A stretch of DNA of 64,000 bases from NCBI GenBank assembly GCA_021613535.1, contig CP075493.1, positions 4,092,001 to 4,156,000 of the forward strand, read 5' to 3'. The notes beneath the pieces were generated by a model. It was given only the letters and a program-made list of their open reading frames with translations, did not search any database and was not told the DNA's origin. Shown piece after piece: positions 1-12,955 of the stretch. This DNA comes from Adineta vaga. Its lineage: Eukaryota; Rotifera. How positions within the stretch are numbered: the stretch's first letter is position 1; every line of letters starts with the position of its first letter. Position numbers and translations under genes: made by a program.

Positions 1-1
1 A

Positions 2-1321
2 GTAAGACGTCGAACATTTTCACATTGGCAGAAAGATACACAACGATATAGTGAACAAATGATTGCCGCTGGTTTTTTTGCATGTAATGTGAGCGATCGT
101 GTCATTTGTTTATATTGTGATATCATTTGTCAAGAATGGACAACTGATATTGATGATCCATTGGAGGTGCATAAAACTTTGTCACCTCAATGTCCTTATG
201 TTCTTGCAATGTTAACACATCCTCAATCGTCGTTAATGACAACAAACCTCAATGATATTCCAATCGATACTATTAATATTAATACTGAACCTGAATTTGA
301 TCAAACTATTCATACATCTTCATGCCATCCATTCTATAGTGAGATGACAAAACGTCTAGAATCTTTTGACACATGTTTACAAGAACGATCAGTATCTGTT
401 GAAGAATTCGCTCGAGCCGGTTTCTTCTATTCAGATTCTAATGATATTACAAAATGTTTTAATTGCAATGGTACATTATCAAAATTAAATTCCATTAATG
501 ATCCACTTATGGAACATATTCGATTGTATCCATTATGTGACTATGCAAAACAAGTGGGCGGAGATGAATATTGTCGAAAAATTCGAGAAGAGCAACGAAC
601 TAATCGTGGTAGATAATAACCGTTTTACACTTCTTATTTTTCTTTGCTTTTCGTTTCTTTAGAAAACGATAGAACACCTGCAACCTTCAATTTCAGTCTA
701 ATATCTCGTTATGTTGCAGCTCGAGTCGATTTATTTAGTTCACAGAATCTATTAGATCGATATTTTAAATTATCAGTAATAAAACGTTGTTGGGAAGATC
801 AATTACAAGTGAAACGTAAAAAACTTTTCATTTATAGGACTCTATTTTTCATATGTTCATTTTTCTGTATTTATTTAGAAGATGATTTTCTCGAATGTGT
901 TGATCTCTTTACTTCATGTACTATTCTTCAAAGACAGATCGATGTTATTCAAGGTAATAAAGATAACATTATCAATGTTGGTCAACGAATGAAAATGATT
1001 CGCGAGGGAAATCAATCGAATATGTTACCTACAACAAAACGTTCTACAATAAATCAGACGACGCCTGCAGAAACGGAACCAATTACAGCAATATCATCAA
1101 TTGAACCTACGATCACTAAAGAAATTAAGGCGATATCAGAAATAAAACCTGCAAGCAAAAAATCACTAGTAAATCCTTGTGCGATGTGTCGTGCAGAAGA
1201 GAAACAACTTGCTGCCATTCCATGTGGTCATTTTATAACTTGCATTGAATGCAGTCAGACACTTCGAATTTGTCCACAATGTCAGAAGGAAATCGCTGCA
1301 TACGTTCGAATTTATATCTGA
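2..1321 (+). CDS. Inhibitor-of-apoptosis-like protein (two BIR domains and C-terminal RING), 5' partial
   Basis: A BIR/RING protein of the IAP (BIRC) family, expected to bind caspases or signalling adaptors and act as a RING E3 ubiquitin ligase in the cytosol. The frame is already open at base 2, so the 5' end lies outside the window. The first BIR begins with RRRTFSHWQ and has CLYC...H...C with one extra residue before the His. The second, near bases 330-590, has CFNC, then NDPLMEH and a Cys six residues after the His. Proposed exons are 2-608, 663-815 and 879-1321; the 609-662 intron joins phase 1 cleanly. The 816-878 intron is a multiple of three with no in-frame stop, so it may be retained. 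The C-terminus (about 1175-1315) has a C3HC4 RING: CAMC, CGHF, CIEC, CPQC. A possible poly(A) signal AATAAA lies at 1434-1439. Family is certain; the number of BIRs upstream is unknown. Confidence 0.9.
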
Positions 1322-2231
1322 TATCTACGTCCACCTTTTTGAACTATGAAGTTTATTCAAATATTTTCATCATCATTGTAATCTAAATGTGAGATGTAAA
1401 TCGAATGGAATTTCGAAGTATATCTTTTGTTTAAATAAATTTATACAAGAAATCGTAAACTAAGTATATCGCATTGTCATACATATACTTGTACAAATAG
1501 TGTGTCAACAGAAGTAATCTATGCAAGAATTTCAACTAGATAGGAAACTTGAAAACAGATATAAGGTACCATTTAAATTAAGAAGATTACAATAATGGTG
1601 TGATTACTTATTTTCGCTATCGCGCAACTTCAGATGCACATCCGTAATATCTGAAATGAATTTTTCATTTGCTATTTAAAATAGTTTTCAAGTAATTAGT
1701 CAAATAAGTACATCATCAAATCAGATGCTACTATCAACAGATCTAAAATTCAAACAGTAGTTCAAATTTTATCTGACATGATCGTATTTCTGTGCAATAT
1801 ACTAAAAGACAAAGTCTGCCTCGAAAAAATGTCTCTCAAAAATATAGAGGATAGTATCTTGGATAGAGTGAAAGCATCATACAAGCAATTTATTTCTGTA
1901 TAATCATCTTGTGATCTAAAAATTTTCGAATCGTGCTCTTTGTAACCATAATTGATTTTTTTCTAAATTTCAATAGAATCGGTCTCGAGTGCAATTCATT
2001 CTTCACTTTGATTGTTTTTTATTTCGTCAATAATATAATAACAATAGTAATTAGAAAACAAGAAGCCTTTATGAAAAAGTCAGCTTGCAATATTGTTAGT
2101 TAAGAGAAATATAATTAGGTTTTTTTCATTTTCGAATAATTTATAAATCTTATTTAAAAAAACTATCCGCATAAAAACACATCTCTGAAGAAAAATAATC
2201 ATAACAATTTCTTTTGAAATTTATTTGGATA
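1322..2231. other. Intergenic spacer
   Basis: AT-rich spacer between the IAP gene and the NHL gene. I see no coding exon, RNA gene or repeat beyond the poly(A) signal near 1434 and A/T runs. Confidence 0.6.
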
Positions 2232-4166
2232 ATGGTTAAAGAAGGAACTTCTCGAGCAAAAGTTAGTCGAAGACGTCGTCATCGATCGTTGGAAAATAAA
2301 GTAAGTTATTCAATCAAACAAAACTCTATTTTCATCTATGTTTCGTACAGCAAAAATCAGTAAAAACCAACGCATCGCAATCGACGAGACTCATTCATGT
2401 CTCTGTACGATCGACACCTAAAACTTCTTCCAACGACAAGCCCTCAGTGATATCTCACAAAAATACACAACCAATGCCAGATCTTACAAAGCATCATCAT
2501 CGACCTTTTGCTCAAAACTCGTTCAAGATAGACGATTGTACTGAACCATTGAAGAAAACAGCATATTCTGATAGATCCATTCATTTTCATTCATATCAAC
2601 CGTCAATTTTTGATGTAAAATTATCTTACAAAAAAAACTAACTAATTCTTGTCTTTTTCTCATGTTTACCATAGTTGAGTCAATACAGTATAAACCGAAT
2701 ATCACCAGAGATCAATGATCACTCAAAAATAACAGTGAACAGCTCAAAACTGTCAGAATCAAAAGTAAGCCGCATATTGATCATCCATTGGAAAGGAATA
2801 ATATGTGTACGACTAAATTTATTTATTCATAATTTTTGTAGATATTCCATTCGCATTCAAGTCGTCTTGGTATTATAACAGAACACCATGGTGATGCTAG
2901 TAGAAAGACGAAGAAAACGTACGTCATCTTATTATAAAAGACTACTTACATTTCAAATGTAAGCTTGAACACTTTTAGACGAAAGTATATCTGTATAGGT
3001 GTAGCCTTACTGATCGGTTTTCTGCTTTTATCATCGATCATTATAATTCTTTCAGTTGTTTTAACACGACCAAAAACGAAAACAACGATCAATCGTAATA
3101 TATTTGTGTTTCTAAACCTCATGAGGAAGTAACCTTGTTCTTGTTCTTTTCGACAATAGCTTCAGAAGTTAAACTACGTTGGAATCCGAATGGTATAACG
3201 GTTGCTGGGATCTCAGGTCAAGCAGGCGGTACAAGTGATCATCTAGTCTCCCCTTTTACGTTGGCGATTGATCATGTTAATACATTATATATTTCTGATT
3301 CTGGCTGTAATCGAATTCAACGGTGGTTTAAAGATGCATCTTCAGGTACCACAGTCGCTGGAAATATGAATTGTATGCCAGGCATAAATTCAACTGAATT
3401 AAATTCTCCTGCTAGCATTCTTCTGGACTCTGATAACAACATGTATATAGCAGATTCTGGCAACTCAAGAGTTATCTTTTGGCCAAATGGTGCTACATCA
3501 GGAAGCACAATTGCTGGTACTGGTAGGTAAACAAAGCAATATTTCTCAATTAAATGAATGATAAAGTTTTATTTTGTAGGGACTCTCGGTAACGCAAACA
3601 ATCAATTGTATACACCGTTTGGTATATCACGAGATTCTACTTCTGGTACACTCTACATAGCCGATTATGGTAATCATCGTATAATGCGTTATCCATACAA
3701 CGCTACTCATGGAACTATGGTTGCTGGAGGAAACGGTCCAGGAACCAATTCTTCACAATTCACTTATCCTAGTAGTGTTCATTTCGACTCATTATCGAAT
3801 AGTCTCATAGTTGTTAATTGTCTTAATAACAATATTGTTCGTTGGAAACTCGGTGATAATGATTGGACTTTGATTACTGGTAGTGCAAATGGATCGACTG
3901 GTTCGACTTCGACCCTTTTCAATTTTCCACTAACTGTGATACTAGATCCAATGGGAAATATGTACGTTACAGATGTAGTAAATCATCGTATTCAGTTCTT
4001 TTTATCCGGGGAAGCTAACGGTACAACTATTGCTGGTGTTTCCACCATATCTGGCGGGAATGCTACACTTTTGAGCGCTCCCTATGGCATAGCATTAGAT
4101 AATCAACTTAATTTATACGTTGCGGATACCGTTAATCATCGTATTCAAAAATTTCTACGATATTAA
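2232..4166 (+). CDS. Single-pass type II membrane protein with extracellular NHL repeats
   Basis: Seven-exon gene: 2232-2300, 2351-2614, 2675-2764, 2842-2918, 2979-3094, 3160-3522, 3580-4166. Every junction has GT..AG ends and matching phase. The N-terminal cytoplasmic part (about 165 residues) is basic and Ser-rich (KVSRRRRHRS). One membrane segment near bases 2995-3060 (GVALLIGFLLLSSIIIILSV) is followed by RPKTK. The rest is a beta-propeller of NHL repeats with the signature LYISDSGCNRIQ, MYIADSGNSRVI, LYIADYGNHRIMRY, MYVTDVVNHRIQ, LYVADTVNHRIQKF, each followed by a TTVAG-like strand. NHL propellers bind proteins or RNA; an external propeller on a membrane anchor suggests adhesion or ligand binding, but this is inference. 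Such genes are abundant in bdelloid genomes. Confidence in the family is high; function is unknown. Confidence 0.88.
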
Positions 4167-4601
4167 TTATAACAGAGATGAAGTATATCTTTACGTATAT
4201 TATTAGAACATTGCTTAAAATAATGATCCTATTGTTTCACGCTTACTATTTTACTAGAAATAAGAGATAATGGAAATATTGCTTTTATTGAATAAAATTA
4301 TACATACTCTTAATTCATGAAGAGATAAAATTTTAATCTCTGCAAGTTTCTAACTATATATATGGACCAAATAACATTCTATCTTATCCTATATAAGTCA
4401 TCGAGAAAACTATTTTTGTATTATATTCCATCCATATGATATTATGTAATTTTATGCAATGAAATTCATTCTTCTACTTTCTTATCTATATAAAACATAC
4501 GCAGAAAAATAGTTGTTTATCAATTTAAATGTTGTTGTTATTATTTATCATCACTTATATCTTTTTCTTCTTATTTGATATCCTTATAGAAATTCATCAT
4601 C
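4167..4601. other. Intergenic spacer
   Basis: AT-rich spacer between NHL and SLC15 genes. It contains AATAAA near 4290 that could end the NHL transcript. Nothing else recognisable. Confidence 0.55.
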
Positions 4602-6729
4602 ATGGATGACACAAATTTTGGTGAAACAACTGTATTAATATCAAATACTGGTTTTCCCACGGCTGTTCGTGATGGTCGTTCATCTAGTCAAAGAAAATTA
4701 GCCATATATCTTATTCTAGCAAGCACTGTTTTCGAACGTTTAGCATTTTATTCATTAGCAATTAATCTTGTAGTAACATTAAAATCTACTGAACCTAATT
4801 GGAACTCTTTAAATAGTACCACTGCATTATTTATATTTTTAGGTAAGTTTCATAAATATTACAAAATACAAGAAAAAAAAAAAGAAAAGATTTTATATTA
4901 TCTTTTTATTAGGTACAAGTTATGTATCAGCATTGATCTTTGCTGCAGTGAGTGATGCTAAATTAGGTAGAGCAAAAACAATAATTATCGGTAAATAAAA
5001 GTATAATGGAATAGAATATAAAGTTGACTTGTTTTAATTCAAGGTTTTATACTATATTTAATTGGTTATATCTTTATTATGTTAATTGCTAATATTGGTA
5101 CACATGATTCTATATGTAAAGGTTCAACTCCTACACATAGTTCTGTATTTACTGAACATTGTGGACCACAGATTGTTGGAACACTTATTTTTATGTCAGT
5201 TTTCTATATTTCTAAAAACTTTATCTCAATAGTTGTCTTTTCATTTCTAGGGCTATTGGTGTAGGTGCTGTTCAAGCAAATATGGCTGTATTTGGTGCCG
5301 AACAAACTCAAGAATCGAAAATAAAATCACGATATTTTGATGAATATTATATAGCTGTAAATATAGGTGCTATTATTGCAACATTATCAATACCTTTGAT
5401 TCAAACGGATACAGAAAATGCAACAACTACGAATAATTATTTCTATGGATATTTAATTGCTATGATTATGCTTGTTACTTCAGCTGGATTATTCATTATA
5501 GGACGTAGATATTATATACATGTACCACCCTATGATACAGTTATTATGAAATGTATACCTGTGATTATCAATGCTTTTCAAACATGGTCGAAATATCGTA
5601 ATGTTCCTCAACGACGAAGTAACAGTGATCCTCGTTCTTCTCGACGACGTTCCTGGAATGGTCAAAATTCGATCAGTGATGATGAACCATTGATAAATGA
5701 TGAAGTATCTCTTTCATTTCTTGATTATGCAAAAGCAGCAAATCATGGTAAATTTACTGATCGAATCGTAAATGATGTTAAATCACTTCGACGAGCAATT
5801 GTTGCATTTCTTCTTCTTATTCCTTACTGGATTATATATTATCAAGTATGATCAAATGTTTTATTGTATTAATTAAATTTGATTTATTATATATCTATTC
5901 TTAGATTCAAATTACTTTTCCTTTACAAAGTCAACAAATGTACATTCCAATTCTACATAATACAGATCCAATGCCTGTCAGTTGGATATCTCTCGGTGAT
6001 TCTGTTACAATTATTTGTAAGTTAAATTCATACATTCAATTCTAATCTATTTGTTTCTCTCTTAGTGGGTTTACTCATTTTGAATCTATTGATTTATAAA
6101 CGTTCAGATGATCCAAGACAAACATTAACAATTCGACGAAAACTTGTTATTGGAATGATTCTAGCATCATTAAGTATGTGTATTGCTGGTATTATTGAAA
6201 TTATTCGACAAAATCAATGTATATTAGGTATTATATTTTCTCTTAAATTTCTCGAAATATTTCTATTGATTATATAGATCAATCTGATTCATCTTTGAAT
6301 ATTTTTGCACAATTACCACAAAATATCTGCATGGGTCTGGCTGAAATATTCGGCACTGTAGCTACTCTTGAATTCGCATATTTAGCTGCTCCACGTTCTG
6401 CACAAGCATTTCTTATGAGTTTACAATTTTGTTCATTAGGTATTTCATCATTTATTGGTCAAGCTTATCTTTCAGTATATTCAACAACGACAAACAATTT
6501 TGATTTCAGTGTAAGTACATCATAGAATGAATTAATTAAAGAAATATTTCTTTGTTTGTTTTTTCTCTAGTGTCAAAATCTAAATCGATGGACATTTACT
6601 TTATATTTCTTCGTGTTAGCTGGTCTTCAAATACCTTTCATAATAATAATTATTGCATGTGATAGAAAATTTCGAATATTGAAACTAAATCCCCAACAAA
6701 TTGAAACTCAACAGTTTCAAGCAAGTTAA
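4602..6729 (+). CDS. SLC15/POT-family proton-coupled oligopeptide or nitrate transporter-like protein
   Basis: Multi-pass membrane transporter of the POT/PTR2 (SLC15) branch of the major facilitator superfamily, which imports di/tripeptides or related solutes with protons. The first exon (4602-4842) ends after a helix with FERLAFYSLAINLV, the counterpart of the family E-R-F-x-Y-Y-G motif. Exon 2 (4913-4990) carries SDAKLGRAKTIIIG, the loop-2/3 signature. Later exons encode AIGVGAVQANMAVFGAEQ and FDEYYIAVNIGAI, matching the PTR2 signature FYxxINxG. Exons: 4602-4842, 4913-4990, 5044-about 5192, 5251-5845, 5905-6016, 6066-about 6224, about 6278-6510, about 6571-6729. Around 5590-5720 is a hydrophilic Ser/Arg-rich cytoplasmic loop. 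The substrate cannot be read from sequence. The ERxxF motif differs from canonical ExxERFxYY at the second aromatic stretch, so transport activity is likely but unproven. Confidence 0.85.
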
Positions 6730-6967
6730 ATCATTCTATAAATTCATTATTAATTTTTGTTATTTGTTTTTCAAAAAAATAAACTTTCTCACCCACCCAC
6801 CCGTATCGATATGAAGCATAAAAATATTCGCTTTAATTTCAACCAATCTTGTTCTTTCATTCAAATAATAGAGGATTGCAAATAAGAACATGTTTTCTCC
6901 GATGGATGATTTAAAAATGAATATAATAATTTGAAAACTTTTGACATACTTAATTTTGTATGTAATA

Positions 6968-9900
6968 ATGGCAGAGAAATATTCTTCATCTCCATATGAG
7001 AGAACAGTAAGTACAATATGACTCATCACAAGAAAAATCAAAAAACGATGACAAATTTGCTCGTCATCTCTTCTTCTTCTTCTTCTTATGTAGTTAAGAA
7101 TATGTTCATTGTATAAACAAGATCCAGATTCATGTCGTTCAGAATCATGTGTATATTTTCATCTATGTTATAAATATATTATCAACAATAAATGTCGACG
7201 ATTTAAGCTTCATGGAAAATGTCCACATTCTCATTCATTCTTTACTCTGCATAATAAACGAATTCTCGAAGAACAATATCGATTATCATTAGATGACGAA
7301 AATATTTTCGAAGCACTTTCGGATCTTATTGAATATTCTCGAAAGACATTGGAGCAATCTTCATCAAAGACGATACATGAACGTGATATTGACGATTCAA
7401 CATCAAAACAGGTATCAATTGACTTTGTTTTTAAAGAAAACAATCATTGATATTTCTTCCGATTAGTTGAAATGTTCATCATCTATCAAAACTAAACATC
7501 ATTATCATACTCAAACATCACATGAGATCAAATCGAAAGCATCGATTGATTCGACAAATTCTACACGACTGAGATCGCAATCATCAGATATTTTATCAAA
7601 AAAACGATCTCCTGCCACTTCACATAGTACAAATTTCATTGACGATGAAGAAGATCCACCATCATCCGAAAGTCGTATGTATTGATACGAAAGAATTGAG
7701 ACGTTTTTTTGTATAGATCTATTGCCGTATGTTTAGACAATGAAAAAGATGAAACAACAGCAAGTTCTTCAAATAAAAAATCGAAATTAAAATCGGTTCT
7801 GAGTAATTTATCTGGAAAAAAAGATAAATATACCTTAACATCTAATTCCAATGATTCAGTGGCAAATAAGACGGAAATAAAATATATTTTTCAAGAATAC
7901 AATCAAAACGATCAAGTAAATATTCTGATTTTCAAAAAAAAAAGACAAAAGATATCGACGGATATTCACTTGTCTTTTTAGTTAGCTTATCTTCATGGTC
8001 CTGTAAAACGATGTTTAATTGAACAACGAAAATATGCAATCACTCCATCTGGTTATTGTCAATCACTGACTAGTCATGAGGAAAAGAAAATTGACAAAGA
8101 TATTGAAGAACTTTTACCAACTCAATTGAAAACTGAACGTGTCAATTTCGATGACAACATTCTAGCATTGGTTAGTTCGACATCCGCTGCTGAACAACTT
8201 TTTGAAGAAAGTAAATCTATCAAAAATATTTCATTTATCAACATGAATAAATAATGATCTCTTGACTATTCAGATCAAACAAATTATGCCATTATTTCTA
8301 AAGCACAAACAGTTTCTTGTAAGTTAGATTGTTATGTTGATTGTCTACCAAATGATTTAATTTTAGTTAAAATGGAGATCATATTTCCTCCAAAAGAAAA
8401 AAGAGAACAATCAATGCTAACAAGTGTAACTAAAATTATATTTTTTTTTGAAATGAATCAATTTGATTTCTCTCTTTATATCTTAGACTTTATCTTCGAA
8501 ACTATCAATTGCATCCGACAAATCAACTGCAGTTCGTTTCCATATCTTTTCTCTTTTAAATCTCATAATTTGCTACTTTTCTAACTTCACAGTTATTATC
8601 AGATACTAGATTTCATATTTCTCATACTAATTCATCAATGGATCTTATCTACGGCGATATTACTGAAATACAAGTCGATGTAATGGTGTGTGTGTCAACC
8701 TCGATTACATTGTTAAGAAGTATTCTCGCTCGAGCTGGTGCTCAAGTCAATGCCGAATACAATCAGCATTCTCAAACTAAAAGCACATTTTTCCTGGATG
8801 GCGGATTGACTTCTGCACGAAAAATTTTGTTTATTCCTTGGAAATTAGAAGTTCAATCATCGGATGCATTTCGGACTCAACAAGTGAAAAATCTAGTCCT
8901 GTTCTATATAGCAAATCCTATCTTTTTATTCTATTAGTCATTATCAGAATTAGTTCAAAATTGTATTATGAAAGCTGATTATGAACATTTCAAATCAATC
9001 GCTTTTCCATCGGTAAATGAAATATTTGTAAATTTTTTTATTAGGTCGCTTTTTTTCTCCCGCAGATTGGAACTGGACAAATTGGTCTTGATACTCAACA
9101 TGTTTGCGAAGCGATGATTGATGCATCAAATAAAACTTTACAGAAATGTACAATGAATGTTCTATTCGTCTTGTATCCATCGAAAGAAACGAAATACAAC
9201 GATAAATCTTATCAAGTAATTTTGTTTTCTTCGTAAACTTTCATGAAATTATATTTTCTTTTATTGATAGGTATTTCGATCTTATCTAGATAATCTTTGT
9301 AAACAATCCGATTCGAAAAAAGCTGGAACAGCAAGTGCAAGTCATACGTCACATTCGATATCAATTCCTGTTAATAAAAGTCAACATATTTTTCGAGATT
9401 TACCATGTAAGTTGAATGATTTCCTGTCATTCATATCAATACGATGATCTATTTTCAGGTGCACAGATATCAATCGTATCGGATTCGAAAGATATGACTC
9501 GATATGATAAACAATTAATAAAATCATTGAAAGATTTAATGTCGGCCAAAGAATATGATCTTTCATTAGTTCATAAACCTTTTCTGAACTCGGATATACT
9601 TATTGACATATGTTTGGATCATAATGTTATTCCGATAATAAATTATTCAAAAGAACGATTAATTCTTCATGGTGATCAAGATTCATGTTCTCAATGTTTT
9701 GCTAATCTTCGTCGACAACGATTAGTTCATAGATATTATTATACATTGAAAACTAAGTTTAAAACTGAAGAAATTAAATTGAATACATTTGTAACATTAC
9801 AGATTGATGAAGCAAAAGGAAATGGAGAATCTTCGGTAATTTCAAAAGAAGATTTTTCTTTAAATTGACTCCAATCTTTCTTTTGATGATTTAATTAGAT

Positions 9901-10646
9901 TTTAATTCGTGATGATTCTCAAACAACTTTGGATGTTGATCTACGAAATTTACAAGTTTTTATAAATCGAAGTAGTCAACCGCATGATCTTTCTAAGAAA
10001 GAAATCGATAGTACATCAGAATGAATCGCTATTCGAAGGAAGTTCAAATCATTTTATTTTAGGAGATCAAAAAATTCTTCCTCCAAACACATGGTCTACA
10101 TCACAATTAATAATTCAAACAGTTAATATTCCATCATTTAATTCTTTACAATGTATTCGTATTTTCGAATACACAATGTCTCAACCAGAATGGTCGATTG
10201 AACAAGTAAATCATTTGATTTGAGTGAACATGTGATTTCCATGTTTGTTTTCTAAAGGTTGATGCCATTGAAAATTGGCCATTATATGTTCATTTCGCTC
10301 GAAAAAAGAGTACGCATGATATCATTGTTTTTCATGGATGTTCATTATCATCAGTTGGATCAATTATTCATTATGGTTTTCATTCTCTATCTGGTTTTTA
10401 TTGATTTGAATAATAATATTTTTTTAAAAAGTGCTTATCCATTCTTTCTTTTATTTAGAATCGATCAATTTCACTCGAGATGCATTGGATAGTCATATAC
10501 ATAATACACATCGATCAACTGATGGCACCTATTATATGTTTGCTGCAATACTTTCGAAAAAAGTTTCGGAAAAAGATGTTATACATTTATCAAATGAAGA
10601 TGCTCATTTAGCCTTACCAACACATTTAATTCGATATGAACGATGA
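6968..10646 (+). CDS. CCCH zinc-finger / macro / PARP-like multidomain protein
   Basis: First exon 6968-7006 (MAEKYSSSPYERT) splices in phase 0 to 7094, which begins two CCCH zinc fingers (C-x9-C-x4-C-x3-H, then C-x8-C-x8-C-x3-H; CPHSH) like those of PARP12/ZAP. A long Ser/Lys-rich linker of several exons follows (about 7300-8580). A macro-domain signature then appears: DLIYGDITEIQVDVMV (8638-8685) and SIAFPSIGTGQIGLDTQHV (about 8997-9105, across an intron). A mixed alpha/beta region (about 9460-9760) resembles the KH-like segments of PARP10/14 proteins. The C-terminus (10120-10646) is a PARP catalytic fold: ENWPLYVHFARKK, IIVFHGCS, IIHYGFHSL, YYMFAAIL, ALPTHLIRYE. The His of the H-Y-E triad is present (FHGC), but the YFA region reads INFTRDA, so the Tyr seems lost. 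A 40-bp intron (9972-10011) is needed to keep frame. Likely role: ADP-ribose or RNA recognition, possibly antiviral (inference). Confidence 0.8.
7069..7087 (+). repeat. (TTC)n microsatellite
   Basis: Short TTC repeat inside the first intron of the CCCH/macro/PARP-like gene, doubling as part of the polypyrimidine tract before the acceptor at 7092-7093. Confidence 0.8.
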
Positions 10647-10790
10647 TTGTGCTTTTGTTTCTTTTTTTCTTCTCTATATGATTTGTTTATATCATTAATA
10701 ATAAACGCCGGTGACGACAAAATCTATTTATTATTATTTTTTTTCTTCTTTTTTTGCACATTCGATAAATTCAACAAAGAAAGAACAACG

Positions 10791-12955
10791 TCAAACTTCT
10801 AAATCAAAATCAGTTTTATATCTTACAGCTTGGTAAAGTTTTTGTTTTGCTGCAGCAGATAGATTACAATTATACAGATAAATTGTTTTTAAACTATAAT
10901 TATATTTGAATAAAGATTCTAATGTATTTATACAATCATCATTAATTCCTTGATTGTAATTGAGAAATAACCATTGAAGAGTAAAATTATCTTCGAGAAG
11001 TACTTTGCTTAATAATTCTACACCATGAGTAGTGATTTGATTATTAGATAACCATAGCCATGTTAATATTCGATTCGTTTTTAGCATATTTGCTATATAA
11101 CCGATTCCAACATCTGTTATATTATTTTCACCAAGATAAAGATGTTGAAGAGTCGATGGTTTCATCGATGATATCTGTACAAAAAGGATTTTTTATTATT
11201 AAACAAATGAAAAAAAAAGTTTACTTCGTTATTTTCATCATCCAATGCATTTGTTAATAATTCGATACCTCGATCGCCCAAATGATTTTTTGATAAATAT
11301 AATTGTGTTAATGTTCGATTTTTTCGTAACATTTCCGCTAAATAATGTGCACTTTCATAGTGATGTAATTTGATTCTAATTTCAGAATCTTTAAATTTGA
11401 ATGAATGATCTGTGGTACTAAAATTTCTACACCTAAATCTCCAATCGAATTATTTCGAAGATCTAATAATTCTAATGTATCATTTTCTTGTAAACCTTTA
11501 GCCAGAACTAAAGCACCTTGCGCTGTTATATGATTATTAGGTAGACGAACACGTTGACAACATCTTCTTGCTATGCTGTTCTTAACAATAAATTTCATAT
11601 CTCGATCGGTGATATTTTGTTCACTTAAATTAACCAAATTACTTTTACATGCAGCTATTAATTCTCCCAAAGTTATCTGTCGAAATTTCATACTTCCCGA
11701 TGAAGATTTTCGTATGGAAAATAACCCATTCGAATTTGTTTCACGTGAAGAATATCTTTGAAAAGAAAAGATACATTATCATAACGAGAAAAACATCTTT
11801 TCTTACTTTCGAACGCAAATTTTGGATCGAGTATAAAGAGTTCGCTAAATTCAGATTAGTCAATTTTTGAAAATATTCATCAAACATTCATTTTTCTTAC
11901 TGTTTTCAAAAGGAACGAAGATTGAATTTCTCGTAGAGTAATCAAACGCAAATCATTCCTTTTTTTTACCGAATCAATAACTTGAAATTTTGTACCAGGT
12001 AGAATTAAAACCGAATAATCCGATGATAAATATGTATGTTTACGAATATCTTTTATTGATTGACATTCAATAGTAAACATCGTTTTTGTTCCTTGTAAAT
12101 TCAATTGATCAAGTGTTGCTGAACATAAACCAAAATCCCACCAGAAAAGTTTCTCTCGTAATTGATATTGATCGCTTAAATCGATAGTATTTTCACGATA
12201 GACTGTCAATGAACTCGATGGAAGTCGTGTGAGAGCTGTAAGAAATAATTTTAAATATAAAAACCATGGTTGAAGTTGTTCATGATCTTTGAGACTTAAT
12301 GTTTCATTTAAAACATTGTAAAGACATTGCTCTTCTGGTTGCCAACCCATTGTATAAAGCATAATCGATGCAGATTCATTTGGTGTTAAACTATCCGAAG
12401 GATTTGTACATTTATCTTTAGCTAAACGAACATAATTTCGAATATTTGGCAGAAGAGGAATCAATGGTGTAACCGCTTGTTCAAGAGTAACAATTGGTAT
12501 TCGAGCAATACCATTTCGTGATAGGAGATAATCGAAAAAATCTTTATATTTTGTATTTTGTTTACCATGACATACACCCATAGTGAATATAATCCTGAGA
12601 AAATATAATGCAATCAATGTAGTGAGTGTATATAGATATACACGAGATAAAAGTCAATAATATAAAAAGCAAAACCTGGTTTTCGATATCTTTTAGTTGA
12701 AGTAAACAAAATCTAACTGTCTAAATGTATTCATTTTCTTCTTATCATTGAAAAATAGACATTTTGTCATCGAATGTTTCTCCAAAGTGTAAATAAAATA
12801 TGACAGTAATTCAGATATTATCTCAATGCAAAAAAAAAACAAATACGAATGTAGACCAATGAAAGTCATATGAAATATGCTATTCAAATCTCATCGAAAT
12901 ATATTTATGACTCTATAAAAACATACCTGTAGGAGATTTTCTGAACCAAGTTCAT
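10791..12955 (-). pseudogene. ART-LRR gene (arginine ADP-ribosyltransferase-like domain plus leucine-rich repeats), probably decaying
   Basis: Minus-strand gene. Exons: 12955-12927 (tentative, MNLVQKISY; otherwise start at 12583), 12594-11901, 11844-11807 (a 38-bp micro-exon that repairs phase), 11755-11225, 11174-10791. The N-terminal domain is an ART1-5-like fold: LTPNESASIMLYTMGWQPEE, PWFLYLKLFLTAL, VYRE (first catalytic Arg), WWDFGLC, IECQSIKDIRKH, VLILPGTKF. The E-x-E pair just before VLILPG reads D-Y-S, so the catalytic Glu is missing. The C-terminal half is made of RNI/NLRC-type LRRs (LRLPNNHIT, LDLRNNSIGDLGVEIL, LYLSKNHLGDRGIELL, LYLGENNITDVGIGYI). Inside exon 4, near 11357-11358, one base is missing relative to the LRR consensus, causing a stop. 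The paralogue at 51.7 kb is intact, so this copy is either decaying or carries an assembly error. ART-LRR architecture suggests an NLR-like sensor (inference). Confidence 0.8.
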
